DNA of 64,000 nucleotides from Leptolyngbya sp. O-77 (GCF_001548395.1 NZ_AP017367.1:3137001-3201000); one strand, 5' to 3'. Counted from the stretch's first letter, positions 1-8,956 are shown. Numbers and translations are program-made. The notes: a model not told the origin generated them from the letters alone.

Positions 1-1035
1 GCGACCGGGCGGGGGGGCGACCTGTCCATCGCCACGGGGGAACTCGTAGTGCGAGACGGAGCCTACATCGCCACGGGCAGCTTTGATGCCAACCCAAATG
101 CCCTGGGAGCGGGAAATCTGACCCTAGCGACTCGCTCCACAACGCTGGAAAACCAGGGCAATATCGTTGCCAATACCAACTCTGGCGTGGGCGGCAACCT
201 GAGCCTGACAGCGCAAGACTATCTCCTGCTGCGGCGCAACAGCCAGATCAGCACGTCGGCGGGCATTGCAGGGCAAGCGGGCGATGGGGGCAACCTTACG
301 CTGCGGGCAGATTTCATTCTGTCGGTGCTAACGGAAAACAACGACATTACGGCAAACGCCTTCACGGGCAATGGTGGCGCGGTCAATATTTTCACTAGGG
401 GCATTACAGGCATTCTGCCGCAGCCGCAACTCACGCCCCAGAGCGATATTACAGCGACCTCTGAGCGGGGCAACAGCGGTACAATTACCATTACCACGCC
501 GCCTAGCACCGATCCGACGCAGGGCGTAACCGAGTTGCCTGCTGCACCTGTGGATGCATCGCGGCTGATTGCCCAGCGGTGTGCGGCCAGTTCGGCGATC
601 GCCACTGAGCGCAGCGCCTTTGTGGTCACCGGTCGCGGTGGTTTGCCCCCCAGCCCCAATCAGGCGATTGATCTCCCATCGGTTCGGGTTTCCTGGGCGG
701 AGGCTGCGCCTGCCAGCAGCGTGAACGCATCCATTCATGCCCCTACCGCTACACAGACAGCGCTTCTAGACACGGCTAACCTGGACACGGCTAACCTGGA
801 CTCTTCCAATCGAACGGTTTCGTTCGTGCCGGATGACCCAAATTCCCGAACCTCGCCGCTGACCTTGCGAGAGCCATCGGATGCTGCCTTGTCGGTAGCG
901 TCCAGACCCCTGCAAGAAGCGCGGGGCTGGCAGCAGACCGCCACGGGCGAGGTGGTGTTGCTGGCAAATCCGCCGGAAGCAGAAAGCTTTCAGGGGGTTC
1001 AGCCGTTGCCGTCGGGATGCGTTGCACCGGGCTAG
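1..1035 (+). CDS. C-terminal part of a secreted filamentous-hemagglutinin / two-partner-secretion-type protein (5' truncated)
   Basis: The frame is open from the first base, so the true start lies before the window. The visible part is rich in Gly, Asn, Thr and short beta-strand repeats, as in the right-handed beta-helix of cyanobacterial S-layer/hemagglutinin exoproteins exported by a TpsB-type pore. The second half is a Pro/Ser/Thr-rich tail with a conserved-looking RGGLPPSP motif and two Cys (in a QRCAASS context and near the C-terminus), common at the end of this family. A short duplication (two copies of LDTAN) occurs near 770-800. Function is inferred to be surface adhesion or secretion; no enzymatic motif is seen. 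Confidence 0.75.
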   Translation, partial: ATGRGGDLSIATGELVVRDGAYIATGSFDANPNALGAGNLTLATRSTTLENQGNIVANTNSGVGGNLSLTAQDYLLLRRNSQISTSAGIAGQAGDGGNLTLRADFILSVLTENNDITANAFTGNGGAVNIFTRGITGILPQPQLTPQSDITATSERGNSGTITITTPPSTDPTQGVTELPAAPVDASRLIAQRCAASSAIATERSAFVVTGRGGLPPSPNQAIDLPSVRVSWAEAAPASSVNASIHAPTATQTALLDTANLDTANLDSSNRTVSFVPDDPNSRTSPLTLREPSDAALSVASRPLQEARGWQQTATGEVVLLANPPEAESFQGVQPLPSGCVAPG

Positions 1036-1294
1036 GGAAAGTTGCTGAGGTTGATGGGGAAAGTCGGCGAAGACTGGGATGGGGCGATCGCCCTTCATCC
1101 TTGCTTCCTGGGATATCCGTAAAACCGAACCGCTTCAACAGCAAAGCCGCGAATTAGACTGGAGGAAAGGTTTCTCGCAGTGTTGTAATCCTTAGCAGGG
1201 ATGGCGTTGATGCAATTCAGGTCAAACGCAATCCAGGTTTACGTTCGTTCCTTCAACGTCCTAAGTAATAATTGAGCATTATTGAGAGGTCAAG

Positions 1295-1471
1295 ATGAAC
1301 CTTCTTACGTTTCTTGCGCTGGTGATTTACATCGGGGGTGCCTGGAAATTTTGGACTGGGTTTAACCGCACGAATTTCAACCAAAATCGTCTGATGCTGA
1401 CGTTATTCTGGCCGGTGATGCTGTTCAATGCATCTTATCGACAAAACTTCAGACGGGCTTTGAAGGGCTGA
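1295..1471 (+). CDS. small conserved cyanobacterial membrane protein (58 aa)
   Basis: A short gene begins with ATG at 1295 behind a GAGGT ribosome-binding site at 1286-1290. The product starts MNLLTFLALVIYIGGAWKFW, one hydrophobic segment, followed by a second short hydrophobic stretch and a basic tail (RQNFRRALKG). Small proteins of this size with the GAWKFW...FNRTNF pattern are common in cyanobacteria but have no assigned role, to my knowledge. It lies alone between the hemagglutinin end and the convergent urease genes. Function unknown; a membrane location is inferred from composition. Confidence 0.7.
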   Translation: MNLLTFLALVIYIGGAWKFWTGFNRTNFNQNRLMLTLFWPVMLFNASYRQNFRRALKG

Positions 1472-1498
1472 GCCAGACACGGGCAAAATTTTGCCCAA

Positions 1499-1534
1499 CA
1501 AAGTATGGCGCAAAGTATGGCGCAAAGTATGGCG
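1499..1534. repeat. three exact tandem copies of a 12-bp unit
   Basis: CAAAGTATGGCG is repeated at 1499-1510, 1511-1522 and 1523-1534, with a partial fourth copy. It lies just beyond the ureB stop codon, between convergent genes, and would be in the 3' untranslated part of either transcript. Confidence 0.9.
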
Positions 1535-1547
1535 CAAACGGGCTGCT

Positions 1548-1858
1548 TTAATCCAGCGGCCCGTTGATTTGTGCGTTCAGGCCATAGACCTGACGGCTGC
1601 CCACCAGCGCCACCAGCGTCACCTCCTTTTCGTCGCCCGGTTCAAAGCGCACCGCCGTTCCTGCCGGAATGTCCAGCCGCATTCCTCGCGCCTGGTTGCG
1701 GTCAAACGAGAGCGCCGCATTCACCTCAAAAAAGTGGGAAATGGGAGCCGACCTGAATGGGGGCGATCGCCCGTATTGGCGACCATCAGCGTCACCGTCG
1801 GACGGCCCGCATTGAGTTCGATGTCGCCAGGTTCAGTGAAGAGTTCGCCAGGAATCAT
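1548..1858 (-). pseudogene. ureB: urease subunit beta, frameshifted by two one-base insertions
   Basis: Read from ATG at 1858, the product begins MIPGELFTEPGDIELNAGRP and matches urease beta through ANTGDRP. An extra C in the five-C run (complement of 1759-1763) then breaks the frame. A second extra C (complement of 1736-1738) follows in the codons for the SHFHFFEVN motif, after which the correct third frame runs through FDRNQARGMRLDIPAG and GDEKEV to the normal end NGPLD and TAA at 1548-1550. Removing one C from each run gives a normal 102-residue UreB. UreB is a non-catalytic structural subunit of the nickel urease that hydrolyses urea to ammonia and CO2. ureA lies 94 bp upstream in the same direction; ureC is not next to it. 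The gene is either truly broken or carries two homopolymer over-calls. Confidence 0.85.
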
Positions 1859-1952
1859 GGGCAGGGGTTGTGGGGTTGGGATCATGGGGCGTAACAGATG
1901 AAAGCGATGAAGCTATGCCACCCTTTCATCCATCCTCCATCCTCATCGAGCA

Positions 1953-2255
1953 TTATCGAATCGGATCATGCACGGTCACTAGCTTCGTCCCGTCGGGGAA
2001 GGTGGCTTCGACTTGTACTTCGTGGAGCATTTCGGCGATGCCGTCCATTACATCGCTGCGGCTAAGGAGGGTGGTGCCGTAGGTCATCAGGTCGGCGACG
2101 GTGCGCCCTTCCCGTGCGCCTTCCAGGATTGCGGCGGAAATGTAGGCAACGGATTCGGGATAGTTGAGCTTCAGACCTTTGGCTTTGCGGCGCTCGGCCA
2201 GCAGGGCGGCAGTAAAGATGAGGAGTTTGTCTTTTTCCTGGGGAGTCAGTTGCAT
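1953..2255 (-). CDS. ureA: urease subunit gamma
   Basis: The 100-residue product starting MQLTPQEKDKLLIFTAALLA is urease gamma almost end to end (KLNYPESVAYISA, EGAREGRTVADLM, EMLHEVQVEATFPDGTKLV). The frame stays open upstream for 37 more codons, but the family starts at MQLTP, so ATG at 2255 is preferred. UreA is the small structural subunit that assembles with UreB and the nickel-bearing UreC. ureB follows downstream with a 94-bp gap, and ureC is absent from the neighbourhood. In several cyanobacteria urease genes are scattered, so this need not mean the enzyme is missing. Confidence 0.93.
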   Translation of the reverse strand: MQLTPQEKDKLLIFTAALLAERRKAKGLKLNYPESVAYISAAILEGAREGRTVADLMTYGTTLLSRSDVMDGIAEMLHEVQVEATFPDGTKLVTVHDPIR

Positions 2256-2417
2256 GGTGTGGGCGATCGCAGCGTCATCAAGAGCATCTGGCAATGTTGG
2301 ACAATGGCGGGCCAGGTCAGGGGGGATGCGTGCATAACCAGGCTCCACCCAGCAGACCAGCGCCAAGCCCAGCCAGATTCTACGGCATTATAGGCAATCT
2401 AAACCGCGAGAAATTGT

Positions 2418-3431
2418 TTATTTCTTTGCGCTTTTGGCAGGATCAACAAGTTCAATCCAGTCTCCAGCGACACGGGCGATCGCCCCACCCGGAAACGGAT
2501 CGGTCTGGCTGCGGTTGGGTGCGCCGAGCAGTGCCAGCAGTTTTTCCACTGGCTCAAAGCCGGGGGCTTCCGGCAGATGGCGGGCAAGAAACTGGCGCAG
2601 GGCGCGGCGCTGGAGAGCGAGGGGCGCAGTTTGCAGCGTGGGTCGATGGAGTTGGGGATGCTCGTCTGGCAGGGCGGCGGGCGGAAGTGCCCGGTGCAGC
2701 AGATCGGCAGCGGCAGATTCCAGGTAATCCACGTCGGCGCGGAGCAGTTCGGCGGTGTGGGCCAGGGCCGCCTCTGCCTGGGGATTCAAGTGCGCTTTTA
2801 GGGCGGGCAAGATGTCCTGGCGGATGCGGTTGCGGGGATGGCGCAAATCCTGATTGGTGCTGTCTTCCCACACGCGCAAACCCCGCGACTGGCAAAACTC
2901 GGCGGTTTCGACCCGGCGCACATCCAGCAGCGGCCGCACCAGCGCCACGCTGGGGCACAGGTCGCGCAGCCAGCTAAGGGATTGTAGCCCGTCGGCTCCG
3001 CTGCCCCGCACTAGATTATACAGCAGCGTTTCGGCGCGATCGCTCATCGTGTGGCCGGTTGCAACGCGGGAATAGCCGTGGGCACGGGCGATCGCCCCCA
3101 GCACTTCATAGCGCCACGCCCGCGCTGCCGCCTCGCTCGCCGGAATATCTGCTGCCGTTTCCACATACACCGGAACGCCCCAGGACTCTGCCAGCGATCG
3201 CACGTAGTCGGCATTTGCCCCGGCATCCGGTCGCCAGCGATGGTTGCAATGGGCGATCGCCAGTTCCCATCCCCACTTGGGCTGCAAATCCAGCAGCAGT
3301 TGCGCCAAACACAGCGAGTCTTGTCCGCCCGACACTGCCACCAGGAGGCGATCGCCCCTGCAAAACAACTGCCGCTGCCGGATGCCCCGGTGCAACCGAG
3401 CATGAAGCGGTGTCCAAGGGGAAGGAGCCAT
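2418..3431 (-). CDS. tilS: tRNA(Ile)-lysidine synthetase
   Basis: This 337-residue PP-loop ATPase shows the N-type ATP pyrophosphatase signature SGGQDS at residues 34-39, followed by the TilS features HCNHRWR, TGHTMSDRAETLLYNLVRGSG and RNRIRQDILP. It attaches lysine to C34 of tRNA(Ile) with anticodon CAU, changing it to read AUA, in the cytoplasm. Length is typical of the shorter cyanobacterial forms that lack most of the C-terminal domain. ATG at 3431 fits the family start. It lies 32 bp beyond the upstream KGK-like gene in the same direction, so the two may be cotranscribed. Confidence 0.93.
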   Translation of the reverse strand: MAPSPWTPLHARLHRGIRQRQLFCRGDRLLVAVSGGQDSLCLAQLLLDLQPKWGWELAIAHCNHRWRPDAGANADYVRSLAESWGVPVYVETAADIPASEAAARAWRYEVLGAIARAHGYSRVATGHTMSDRAETLLYNLVRGSGADGLQSLSWLRDLCPSVALVRPLLDVRRVETAEFCQSRGLRVWEDSTNQDLRHPRNRIRQDILPALKAHLNPQAEAALAHTAELLRADVDYLESAAADLLHRALPPAALPDEHPQLHRPTLQTAPLALQRRALRQFLARHLPEAPGFEPVEKLLALLGAPNRSQTDPFPGGAIARVAGDWIELVDPAKSAKK

Positions 3432-3463
3432 CGGGTTAGCGGGGGTTAGGATTAGGAATTCCC

Positions 3464-3862
3464 CTAATAATCGTCCTCACGGTATACCTCATACACCTCA
3501 TCCCGACGGCTGTAGATTTCGTCGCGGGGAGGACGGACTGCCTTTTCTCGCGGGCCAGCGCTGCGCTCCGGGCGGGGGCGTTCTGCCTGGAGCAGCTTTT
3601 GGTTTTCGGGGAAAAACTCCAACCGAATCCGAACCCGCCCGCGCTGCCAGCCCTGGTTGCCAAACCGCAACACCTCGCAGCGAGCGCCATCGCCAAACCA
3701 GTCCTCACACTCATCCGACCAATCGCCCTGCTGCTCGCTGACCGCCTGCGCCAGCGCATCCAAAAATTCGCCCACCTTAAAGGTAGGATTGCTCATCAGC
3801 ACTCGTCCTACGCTGACATAAATCACTTCGTCATCACTCAGCGGCGTTGGCAGTTGATTCAT
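3464..3862 (-). CDS. conserved cyanobacterial protein, KGK-domain-like
   Basis: This 132-residue acidic/basic protein has a folded-looking N-terminal two thirds (ILMSNPTFKVGEFL-like segment, then CEVLRFGNQGW and a GRVRIRLEFFPE strand) and a charged, probably disordered tail rich in Arg, Glu and Tyr. The GWQ-RGR-VRIRLEF segment resembles the KGK family (PF08872) of cyanobacterial proteins of unknown function, but I assign this from pattern memory only. No signal peptide or membrane segment is seen. It is the gene upstream of tilS. Confidence 0.6.
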   Translation of the reverse strand: MNQLPTPLSDDEVIYVSVGRVLMSNPTFKVGEFLDALAQAVSEQQGDWSDECEDWFGDGARCEVLRFGNQGWQRGRVRIRLEFFPENQKLLQAERPRPERSAGPREKAVRPPRDEIYSRRDEVYEVYREDDY

Positions 3863-3981
3863 AGTTTTTGAATTTCTTTGGAATTTCCGTAGAACTTTGC
3901 TGACAGGGTTTTGCTGACAAGGCTGCGCTTAACTGATGGAATTTGGCTGGTGGAGCAGGGCTGGACTGGCAGAATTTTGGC

Positions 3982-4983
3982 TTACAGGAACCAGCCGTAG
4001 CTATGTAGCCCCTTGCCCAGCAGGTTCACGCCGAGGTAGCACACCCATACCACCAAAAAGCCCGATGCCGCCAGGATAGCCGGACGACGACCCTGCCAGC
4101 CGCGTGTGATGCGGGCATGGAGATAGGCCGCAAAGACCAGCCAAGTAATCAGCGCCCAGGTTTCTTTGGGGTCCCAACTCCAGTAGGAACCCCAGGCTTC
4201 GTTGGCCCAGACGGCTCCGGCGATGATGCCGATGGTCAGCAGCGGGAAGCCCAGCCCAATGATGCGATAGCTGATATTGTCGAGGGTGTCGGCTAGGCTG
4301 AGGCGTTGGGGAGACAAGGGCGCGGCGGCAACGGCAGGCGCAGTTTCCAAGACAGCCGTGTTGCCGGTGCTAGCGGTGCGTGGCTCCAGGGTGTCCACCA
4401 GCTGTCCTGCTCGCTTGATGCGATAGCGGGCATCCCCGGAAGCCCCCCTGTGCCCACAGAACTGCCCGCGTAACTCGACCTCCTGCCCCCGCGTCACAAT
4501 CAAAAAGGCGATCGCCATCAGGGCCCCCACCATCAGCGCGGCGTAGCTCAGCAGCATGACGCTGACATGCATCATCAGCCAATTGGACTTGAGCGCGGGC
4601 ACCAGCGGCTCGGAATGCTGCATCGCATCGGGCAGGGACAGCGCCGCAAAGGCCGCGATGCCCATCGCCACGGGTGCGGTGACGGCACCTACTAGGCGGC
4701 TGCGGCTCATGTTTTCTGCCAGCAGATGCATGGTAGTGATGCCCCAGGCGACGAAAAACAGCGATTCATACAGATTGCTGAGGGGAAAGTAGCCGCCCTC
4801 AATCCAGCGAGCGCCCAATAGCCCTGCAATGCAGAGATTGGCGATCGCCATGCCCGTCGTCCCGGCCGTTTGTAGGTAGGGCACGGTGGGGAACGCTGCG
4901 CCTGCCCAGTACGCTAGCATCGTGACAAACAGTACCGCAAAGGCGGCATTATCCAGCCAGCCCTGGAGTGAAACCAGATTCAT
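3982..4983 (-). CDS. ccsA: cytochrome c biogenesis protein CcsA (System II haem handling)
   Basis: This 333-residue polytopic membrane protein carries the haem-binding tryptophan-rich WWD signature WGSYWSWDPKETW at about residues 264-276, followed by conserved H-rich periplasmic and transmembrane segments ending LHSYGWFL. CcsA, with CcsB, brings haem across the thylakoid or plasma membrane and attaches it to CxxCH motifs of apocytochromes such as cytochrome f and c6. A soluble loop of about 60 residues, Ala/Pro/Thr rich, interrupts the membrane region near residues 165-225. ATG at 4983 gives the normal N-terminus. Confidence 0.93.
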   Translation of the reverse strand: MNLVSLQGWLDNAAFAVLFVTMLAYWAGAAFPTVPYLQTAGTTGMAIANLCIAGLLGARWIEGGYFPLSNLYESLFFVAWGITTMHLLAENMSRSRLVGAVTAPVAMGIAAFAALSLPDAMQHSEPLVPALKSNWLMMHVSVMLLSYAALMVGALMAIAFLIVTRGQEVELRGQFCGHRGASGDARYRIKRAGQLVDTLEPRTASTGNTAVLETAPAVAAAPLSPQRLSLADTLDNISYRIIGLGFPLLTIGIIAGAVWANEAWGSYWSWDPKETWALITWLVFAAYLHARITRGWQGRRPAILAASGFLVVWVCYLGVNLLGKGLHSYGWFL

Positions 4984-5701
4984 TCAGCAGACCTCTCCAA
5001 CACAAATCTAAATACAGAGCAAGCACGCTCAAGCAAGACAGCTTTAAGGGAGCGATGGGAAGGACAGAAGCCGAGATAGCACAAACATCGACTCCCCAAC
5101 ATTACAGAAAACAGCGTCTCAGACCGTCGCTCTAAAAGGCATCGCGCTTACGGTTTGCGCTGCATTGCTTCCGCTCTCTATCCTACCGAACTCGTGGGGC
5201 GATTCCCAAAGGGATCGCTCCGCGAATCGCCCGCAAAGCCTGCAAAGCCAATCATGGTGACTGCGGATTCTGAATTCCACGGTTTCAGGAATTGCGAAGG
5301 GCACTCATGGCGGGGCATCCGGGAAGGGCGATCGCGCTCCATCAGCCCAATCCACCGCCGCCAACTACCGCCGCCAACTTAAGAATTACGACAGAATCTC
5401 AGCATATTGTCGCGGCATAAGACATCTCTTCTATAATCACCCAGTATTGTTCCGCGAGTTTCACCAGACTAGCGACTCGCTGTACGGACTCGCTGCATAG
5501 AGATGATTCAATCGCAGGAGGGTCATAGCATCAATGCAGCCCGCGCAGCCCGCATGAAGCTCGCCAGATTGCCTCAGGGTGATGGGCTGGTTCGTTGAAC
5601 TGACTCGGCGTTGACTCGGCATCGACCGGCCCATTGAGACGTTACCAAAATGTTACTCCAGACGTGACTTGGAATTTTTTGAAACTCTAGGTGTGAGACT
5701 C
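4984..5701. other. intergenic region with a promoter-like site and a dispersed palindrome
   Basis: No convincing gene. A 32-bp dispersed palindromic repeat lies at 5199-5230. A sigma-70-like promoter is plausible on the plus strand: TTGTCG at 5407-5412, a 19-bp spacer and TATAAT at 5432-5437, which would give a leader of about 250 nt to the secreted-protein gene at 5702. A 31-codon reading frame (ATG 5503, stop ending 5598) sits in that leader, but without clear support. Confidence 0.5.
5199..5230. repeat. dispersed palindromic repeat, copy 1
   Basis: GCGATTCCCAAAGGGATCGC followed by TCCGCGAATCGC. The same GCGATTCCC...GGGATCGC...CGCGAATCGC design occurs at 22675-22706 and, expanded, at 57836-57891. 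Confidence 0.75.
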
Positions 5702-6217
5702 ATGAAAAAACATCTGATCGGTTCTGGTTTTTCAATTTTTTCAATGTTGACCCTGGGGGCGATCGCCGCCGTGCCCGCCCAGGCAGAAACCGTCACCACG
5801 GTCCGCTATGACTGTGCCAGAGGGCAGAGCTTCCGAGCAGAATATTACAGCGATCGCGCTCGCATTGCCTTCGTCGATCCTGTCACAGACGGCATCTACG
5901 GCGACATCATCGAATTGTCTCAAACCAGCGACGACACCTACAGCGATGGCACCTACACGCTCTCCACTGACAACGATCTAGAATCTGCATCTGTAGCAGT
6001 CGAAGGCGGAACCAACTCTACGCGCTGCGTAGCCCGGCTGATCGGCGTTGCCGAGGTAATCGAAGTGAGCGAAATTGAAGTGACCACCCGCCCTGCCAAC
6101 GTGCCTCGCTTCAACCGCCCAACGCTGGTGCAGCAAACTCAAGCACAGCCCGTTCCGCGCCCTGCGCCCGCCCCTGCGCCCGCGCCCGCCCCTGCACCGA
6201 TTCCTGGCTTGTGGTAG
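5702..6217 (+). CDS. secreted protein of unknown function with Pro/Ala tail
   Basis: ATG at 5702, with AGGTG about 9 bp upstream, gives 171 residues starting MKKHLIGSGFSIFSML and a typical Sec signal peptide ending near AQA. The frame opens earlier at a TTG (5669), but the signal peptide favours ATG 5702. The mature part is acidic with two Cys (YDCARGQ and TRCVAR), which could pair. The C-terminus is an (Ala-Pro) run ending PIPGLW. It resembles small exported cyanobacterial proteins with no known role; I do not recognise a named family. Confidence 0.7.
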   Translation: MKKHLIGSGFSIFSMLTLGAIAAVPAQAETVTTVRYDCARGQSFRAEYYSDRARIAFVDPVTDGIYGDIIELSQTSDDTYSDGTYTLSTDNDLESASVAVEGGTNSTRCVARLIGVAEVIEVSEIEVTTRPANVPRFNRPTLVQQTQAQPVPRPAPAPAPAPAPAPIPGLW

Positions 6218-6350
6218 GTCGCTGTGCAGCCCTCTCCCAGGCTGCACAGCGACCTCATCCTGTGCCCATAGCGCCTGAGGAATCTGCAATGCCTCGGTTT
6301 GCCGCTTGTGCAATTGGGGCATTTTTCTGGCGGCAAAATCCAAGCACTGG

Positions 6351-6430
6351 ACTAGCAATCTCTAGCAATCTCTAGTAATCTCTAGCAATCTCTAGTAATC
6401 TCTAGTAATCTCTAGCAATCTCTAGCAATC
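6351..6430. repeat. eight tandem copies of a 10-bp unit
   Basis: The unit TCTAGCAATC repeats every 10 bp from 6351 to 6430, alternating between C and T at the sixth position (TCTAGCAATC or TCTAGTAATC). The first copy has A instead of T at position 1. Confidence 0.95.
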
Positions 6431-6440
6431 TAAAGTCATC

Positions 6441-6497
6441 CATCCAAAAATTGTCCATCCAAAAATTGTCCATTCAAAAACTGTCCATTCAAAAATC
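6441..6497. repeat. almost four tandem copies of a 15-bp unit
   Basis: The unit CATCCAAAAATTGTC starts at 6441, 6456, 6471 and 6486. Copies 3 and 4 carry C-to-T and T-to-C changes. It follows the 10-bp array by only 10 bp. Confidence 0.9.
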
Positions 6498-6625
6498 CCC
6501 AGTTTAATTCACCTAAATCGCCAATCTAGAATCCAAAATCGGTATAACGAACTCAGTCCGAGTTATGCTGCAAGGTAAGGAGTGCTGGCACTTCTCCAAC
6601 TCCCAGATCCTCTCCTCCTAGCGCT

Positions 6626-8029
6626 ATGTCCATCCGTCTCTCCGATGCCCAAAACCTGCTGAGCGACCTTATCGCCCGTTACAGCCCCCGTGTGGACTAT
6701 CTCTCGATTCGGCTAGAAGAATCAGAAGCCACCGACATTTTGCTGCGGGGCGGCAAGGTAGAAACCCTCAGCGAAGGGATTGCCGTAGGCGGCCAGGTAC
6801 GGGCTTGCTATCAGGGTGGCTGGGGCTTTGCCAGTTTCAATCGGCTGGAAACGCTGGTGGAGCGAATTGAAGAGGCGATCGCCGCGGCTCGGCTGGTGGG
6901 GGATGACGAAACTCTGCTGGCCCCGGTTGATCCGGTTCGCGATGTCCGCCCCCTTGTGCTAGCAGGGACAGACCCTCGTCATGTCCCCCTAGCCCGCAAA
7001 AAGGAACTCTGTAGTCACTATGCTGACATTCTTCGCAGCGTGGATGATCGCATCACCACCACCTCTGTCCGCTATGGCGACAGCATCCAGCACATGCTGC
7101 TGGCCACCTCCGATGGCACGCTGATCGAGCAGTCCTGGGCAGATATGGAAATGCGCTTTGCCGCCACCGCTCGGAATGGGGAAACTGTGCAAACGGGGCG
7201 CGAGACCACGGGTTCGCGGAAGGGCTATGAAGACCTGGAAAACCTGGACGAGCAGGTGCGCGGCGCAGCGCAGCGGGCTGTCAATGCGCTCTCACTGCCG
7301 CCCGTCAAGGGCAATACCTACACCGTCGTCATTGACCCCATCCTGACCGGGCTGTTTGTGCATGAAGCCTTTGGTCACCTGTCGGAAGCTGACATGACCT
7401 ATGAAAATCCCGACTTGATGGAAGTGATGACGCTGGGGCGACGGTTTGGCTCTCCAGAGCTGCAAATTTTTGACGGCGCGGCCCCGGAGGGACATCGTGG
7501 CAGCTATGCCTATGACGATGAAGGTGTGCCCGCCACCACAACGCAACTGATTCAGGACGGGGTACTGGTGGGGCGGCTCCATTCTCGCGAAACGGCGGGC
7601 AAACTGGGTGAAGCGGCTACTGGAAACGCCCGCTGTCTGGACTATCACTATCCGCCCATTGTCCGCATGACCAACACCTGGATTGCCCCTGGCGCTACGC
7701 CCGTTGCCGACCTCTGCACCGATATCCAGGAAGGGGTCTACGCCCGCAACTGGATTGGCGGCATGACCAACGGCGAAATGTTTACCTTTACGGCGGGCGA
7801 GGCCTGGATGATTCGCAATGGGCAACTGGCTGAACCCGTGCGCGATGTGACGCTATCGGGCAATGTGTTTACCACGCTGGCGGATATTGAGGCGATCGCC
7901 GATGATTTTCTCTGGGACGAGTCGGGCGGCTGCGGCAAGGGCGGCCAGAGCGGGCTACCCGTGGGCTGCGGCGGCCCCAGTCTCCGCATTCGCAATATCG
8001 TCGTCGGCGGCGAAGTGCCCGAAGAATAG
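6626..8029 (+). CDS. TldD/PmbA family metallopeptidase (HExxxH type)
   Basis: This 467-residue protein has the TldD zinc motif HEAFGH at residues 246-251 inside LTGLFVHEAFGHLSEADM, and a Cys/Gly-rich end (GGCGKGGQSG, VGCGGPSLRI) typical of the family. TldD-TldE pairs are soluble cytoplasmic proteases that process unfolded peptides, including RiPP precursors and CcdA in other bacteria. This member keeps the metal site, so it is TldD-like and not the metal-less TldE/PmbA. A second HExxxH paralogue lies at 30980-32464. menG follows 128 bp downstream on the same strand. Confidence 0.9.
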   Translation: MSIRLSDAQNLLSDLIARYSPRVDYLSIRLEESEATDILLRGGKVETLSEGIAVGGQVRACYQGGWGFASFNRLETLVERIEEAIAAARLVGDDETLLAPVDPVRDVRPLVLAGTDPRHVPLARKKELCSHYADILRSVDDRITTTSVRYGDSIQHMLLATSDGTLIEQSWADMEMRFAATARNGETVQTGRETTGSRKGYEDLENLDEQVRGAAQRAVNALSLPPVKGNTYTVVIDPILTGLFVHEAFGHLSEADMTYENPDLMEVMTLGRRFGSPELQIFDGAAPEGHRGSYAYDDEGVPATTTQLIQDGVLVGRLHSRETAGKLGEAATGNARCLDYHYPPIVRMTNTWIAPGATPVADLCTDIQEGVYARNWIGGMTNGEMFTFTAGEAWMIRNGQLAEPVRDVTLSGNVFTTLADIEAIADDFLWDESGGCGKGGQSGLPVGCGGPSLRIRNIVVGGEVPEE

Positions 8030-8157
8030 GCCTGCACACTAACCCAGTCCGCCAACTCAACAAGCCAACCCAATCAGCCAACCTAGCCAGTCAACCCAGT
8101 AGCTCAATCCCAAACGACGGATACCTGGTTCACCGTCTCTCGTAACCTCCCTTCGCT

Positions 8158-8880
8158 GTGTCTCAATCTTCCAACTCTCAATCTTCCGAAATTCAAGCCA
8201 TCTTTAACCGCATCGCGCCCGTTTATGACTTGCTGAACGATGGGCTGAGCCTGATGTTTCATCGCGTCTGGAAACGCATGACCGTCGGCTGGAGCGGCGC
8301 AAAACCGGGCGATCGCTGCTTGGATGTGTGCTGTGGCAGTGGCGATCTGGCGCGACTGCTGGCGTGGCGGGCGGGCGCAACTGGGGAAGTTGTGGGGCTA
8401 GATTTTTCGACAAACCAGTTGGCAATCGCCCAGCAACGCACTGCTCAATCGACGATTCCCCTCAAGGTCACCTGGGTCGAAGGCGACGCGCTGGATTTGC
8501 CCTTTGGCGACAACGAGTTTGATGCGGCCACGATGGGCTACGGCCTGCGAAACGTGGTGGACATTTCCAAAGCGCTGGCAGAACTGCATCGCGTCCTGAA
8601 ACCCGGCGCGTCGGTTGCCATTCTCGACTTTCACCGCCCCGACCAGCCCCAACTGCAAGCCTTCCAACAGTGGTATCTGGATACGCTGGTGGTGCCCACG
8701 GCGGCCCGACTGGGCATGAAAGACGAATACGCCTACATCTTCCCCAGCCTGGAGCGGTTTCCCCAGGGCCCGGAGCAAGTGCGCCTGGCGAAACAAGCTG
8801 GGTTTGCCTATGCCGAACACCACGCGATCGCCGGAGGAATGATGGGTGTGCTGGTCGCCACCAACCCCCGCGACTGGTGA
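8158..8880 (+). CDS. menG: demethylmenaquinone/2-phytyl-naphthoquinone methyltransferase
   Basis: A GTG start at 8158 gives 240 residues of the UbiE/MenG family. SAM motif I is LDVCCGSGDL at residues 55-64; the family motifs YDLLNDGLSLMFHRVWKR and GYGLRNVVD, and the ILDFHRP segment, are all present. In cyanobacteria this enzyme methylates 2-phytyl-1,4-naphthoquinone in the last step of phylloquinone synthesis for photosystem I. No upstream ATG fits the family N-terminus. The txlA-like gene follows after 136 bp. Confidence 0.9.
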   Translation: MSQSSNSQSSEIQAIFNRIAPVYDLLNDGLSLMFHRVWKRMTVGWSGAKPGDRCLDVCCGSGDLARLLAWRAGATGEVVGLDFSTNQLAIAQQRTAQSTIPLKVTWVEGDALDLPFGDNEFDAATMGYGLRNVVDISKALAELHRVLKPGASVAILDFHRPDQPQLQAFQQWYLDTLVVPTAARLGMKDEYAYIFPSLERFPQGPEQVRLAKQAGFAYAEHHAIAGGMMGVLVATNPRDW

Positions 8881-8956
8881 TCTGGGCGATCGCAGCCCTG
8901 AGGATAGGATAGAAGAAACGAGATTGCCATCATCTAAACCAGGTAGGTTAGACCCG

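Larger units (their letters stand above)
6218..6625. other. intergenic region with two adjacent tandem arrays
   Basis: No gene is seen. The region contains the two tandem arrays listed separately (6351-6430 and 6441-6497) and a short AATCCAAAATC element near 6530. Confidence 0.6.
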
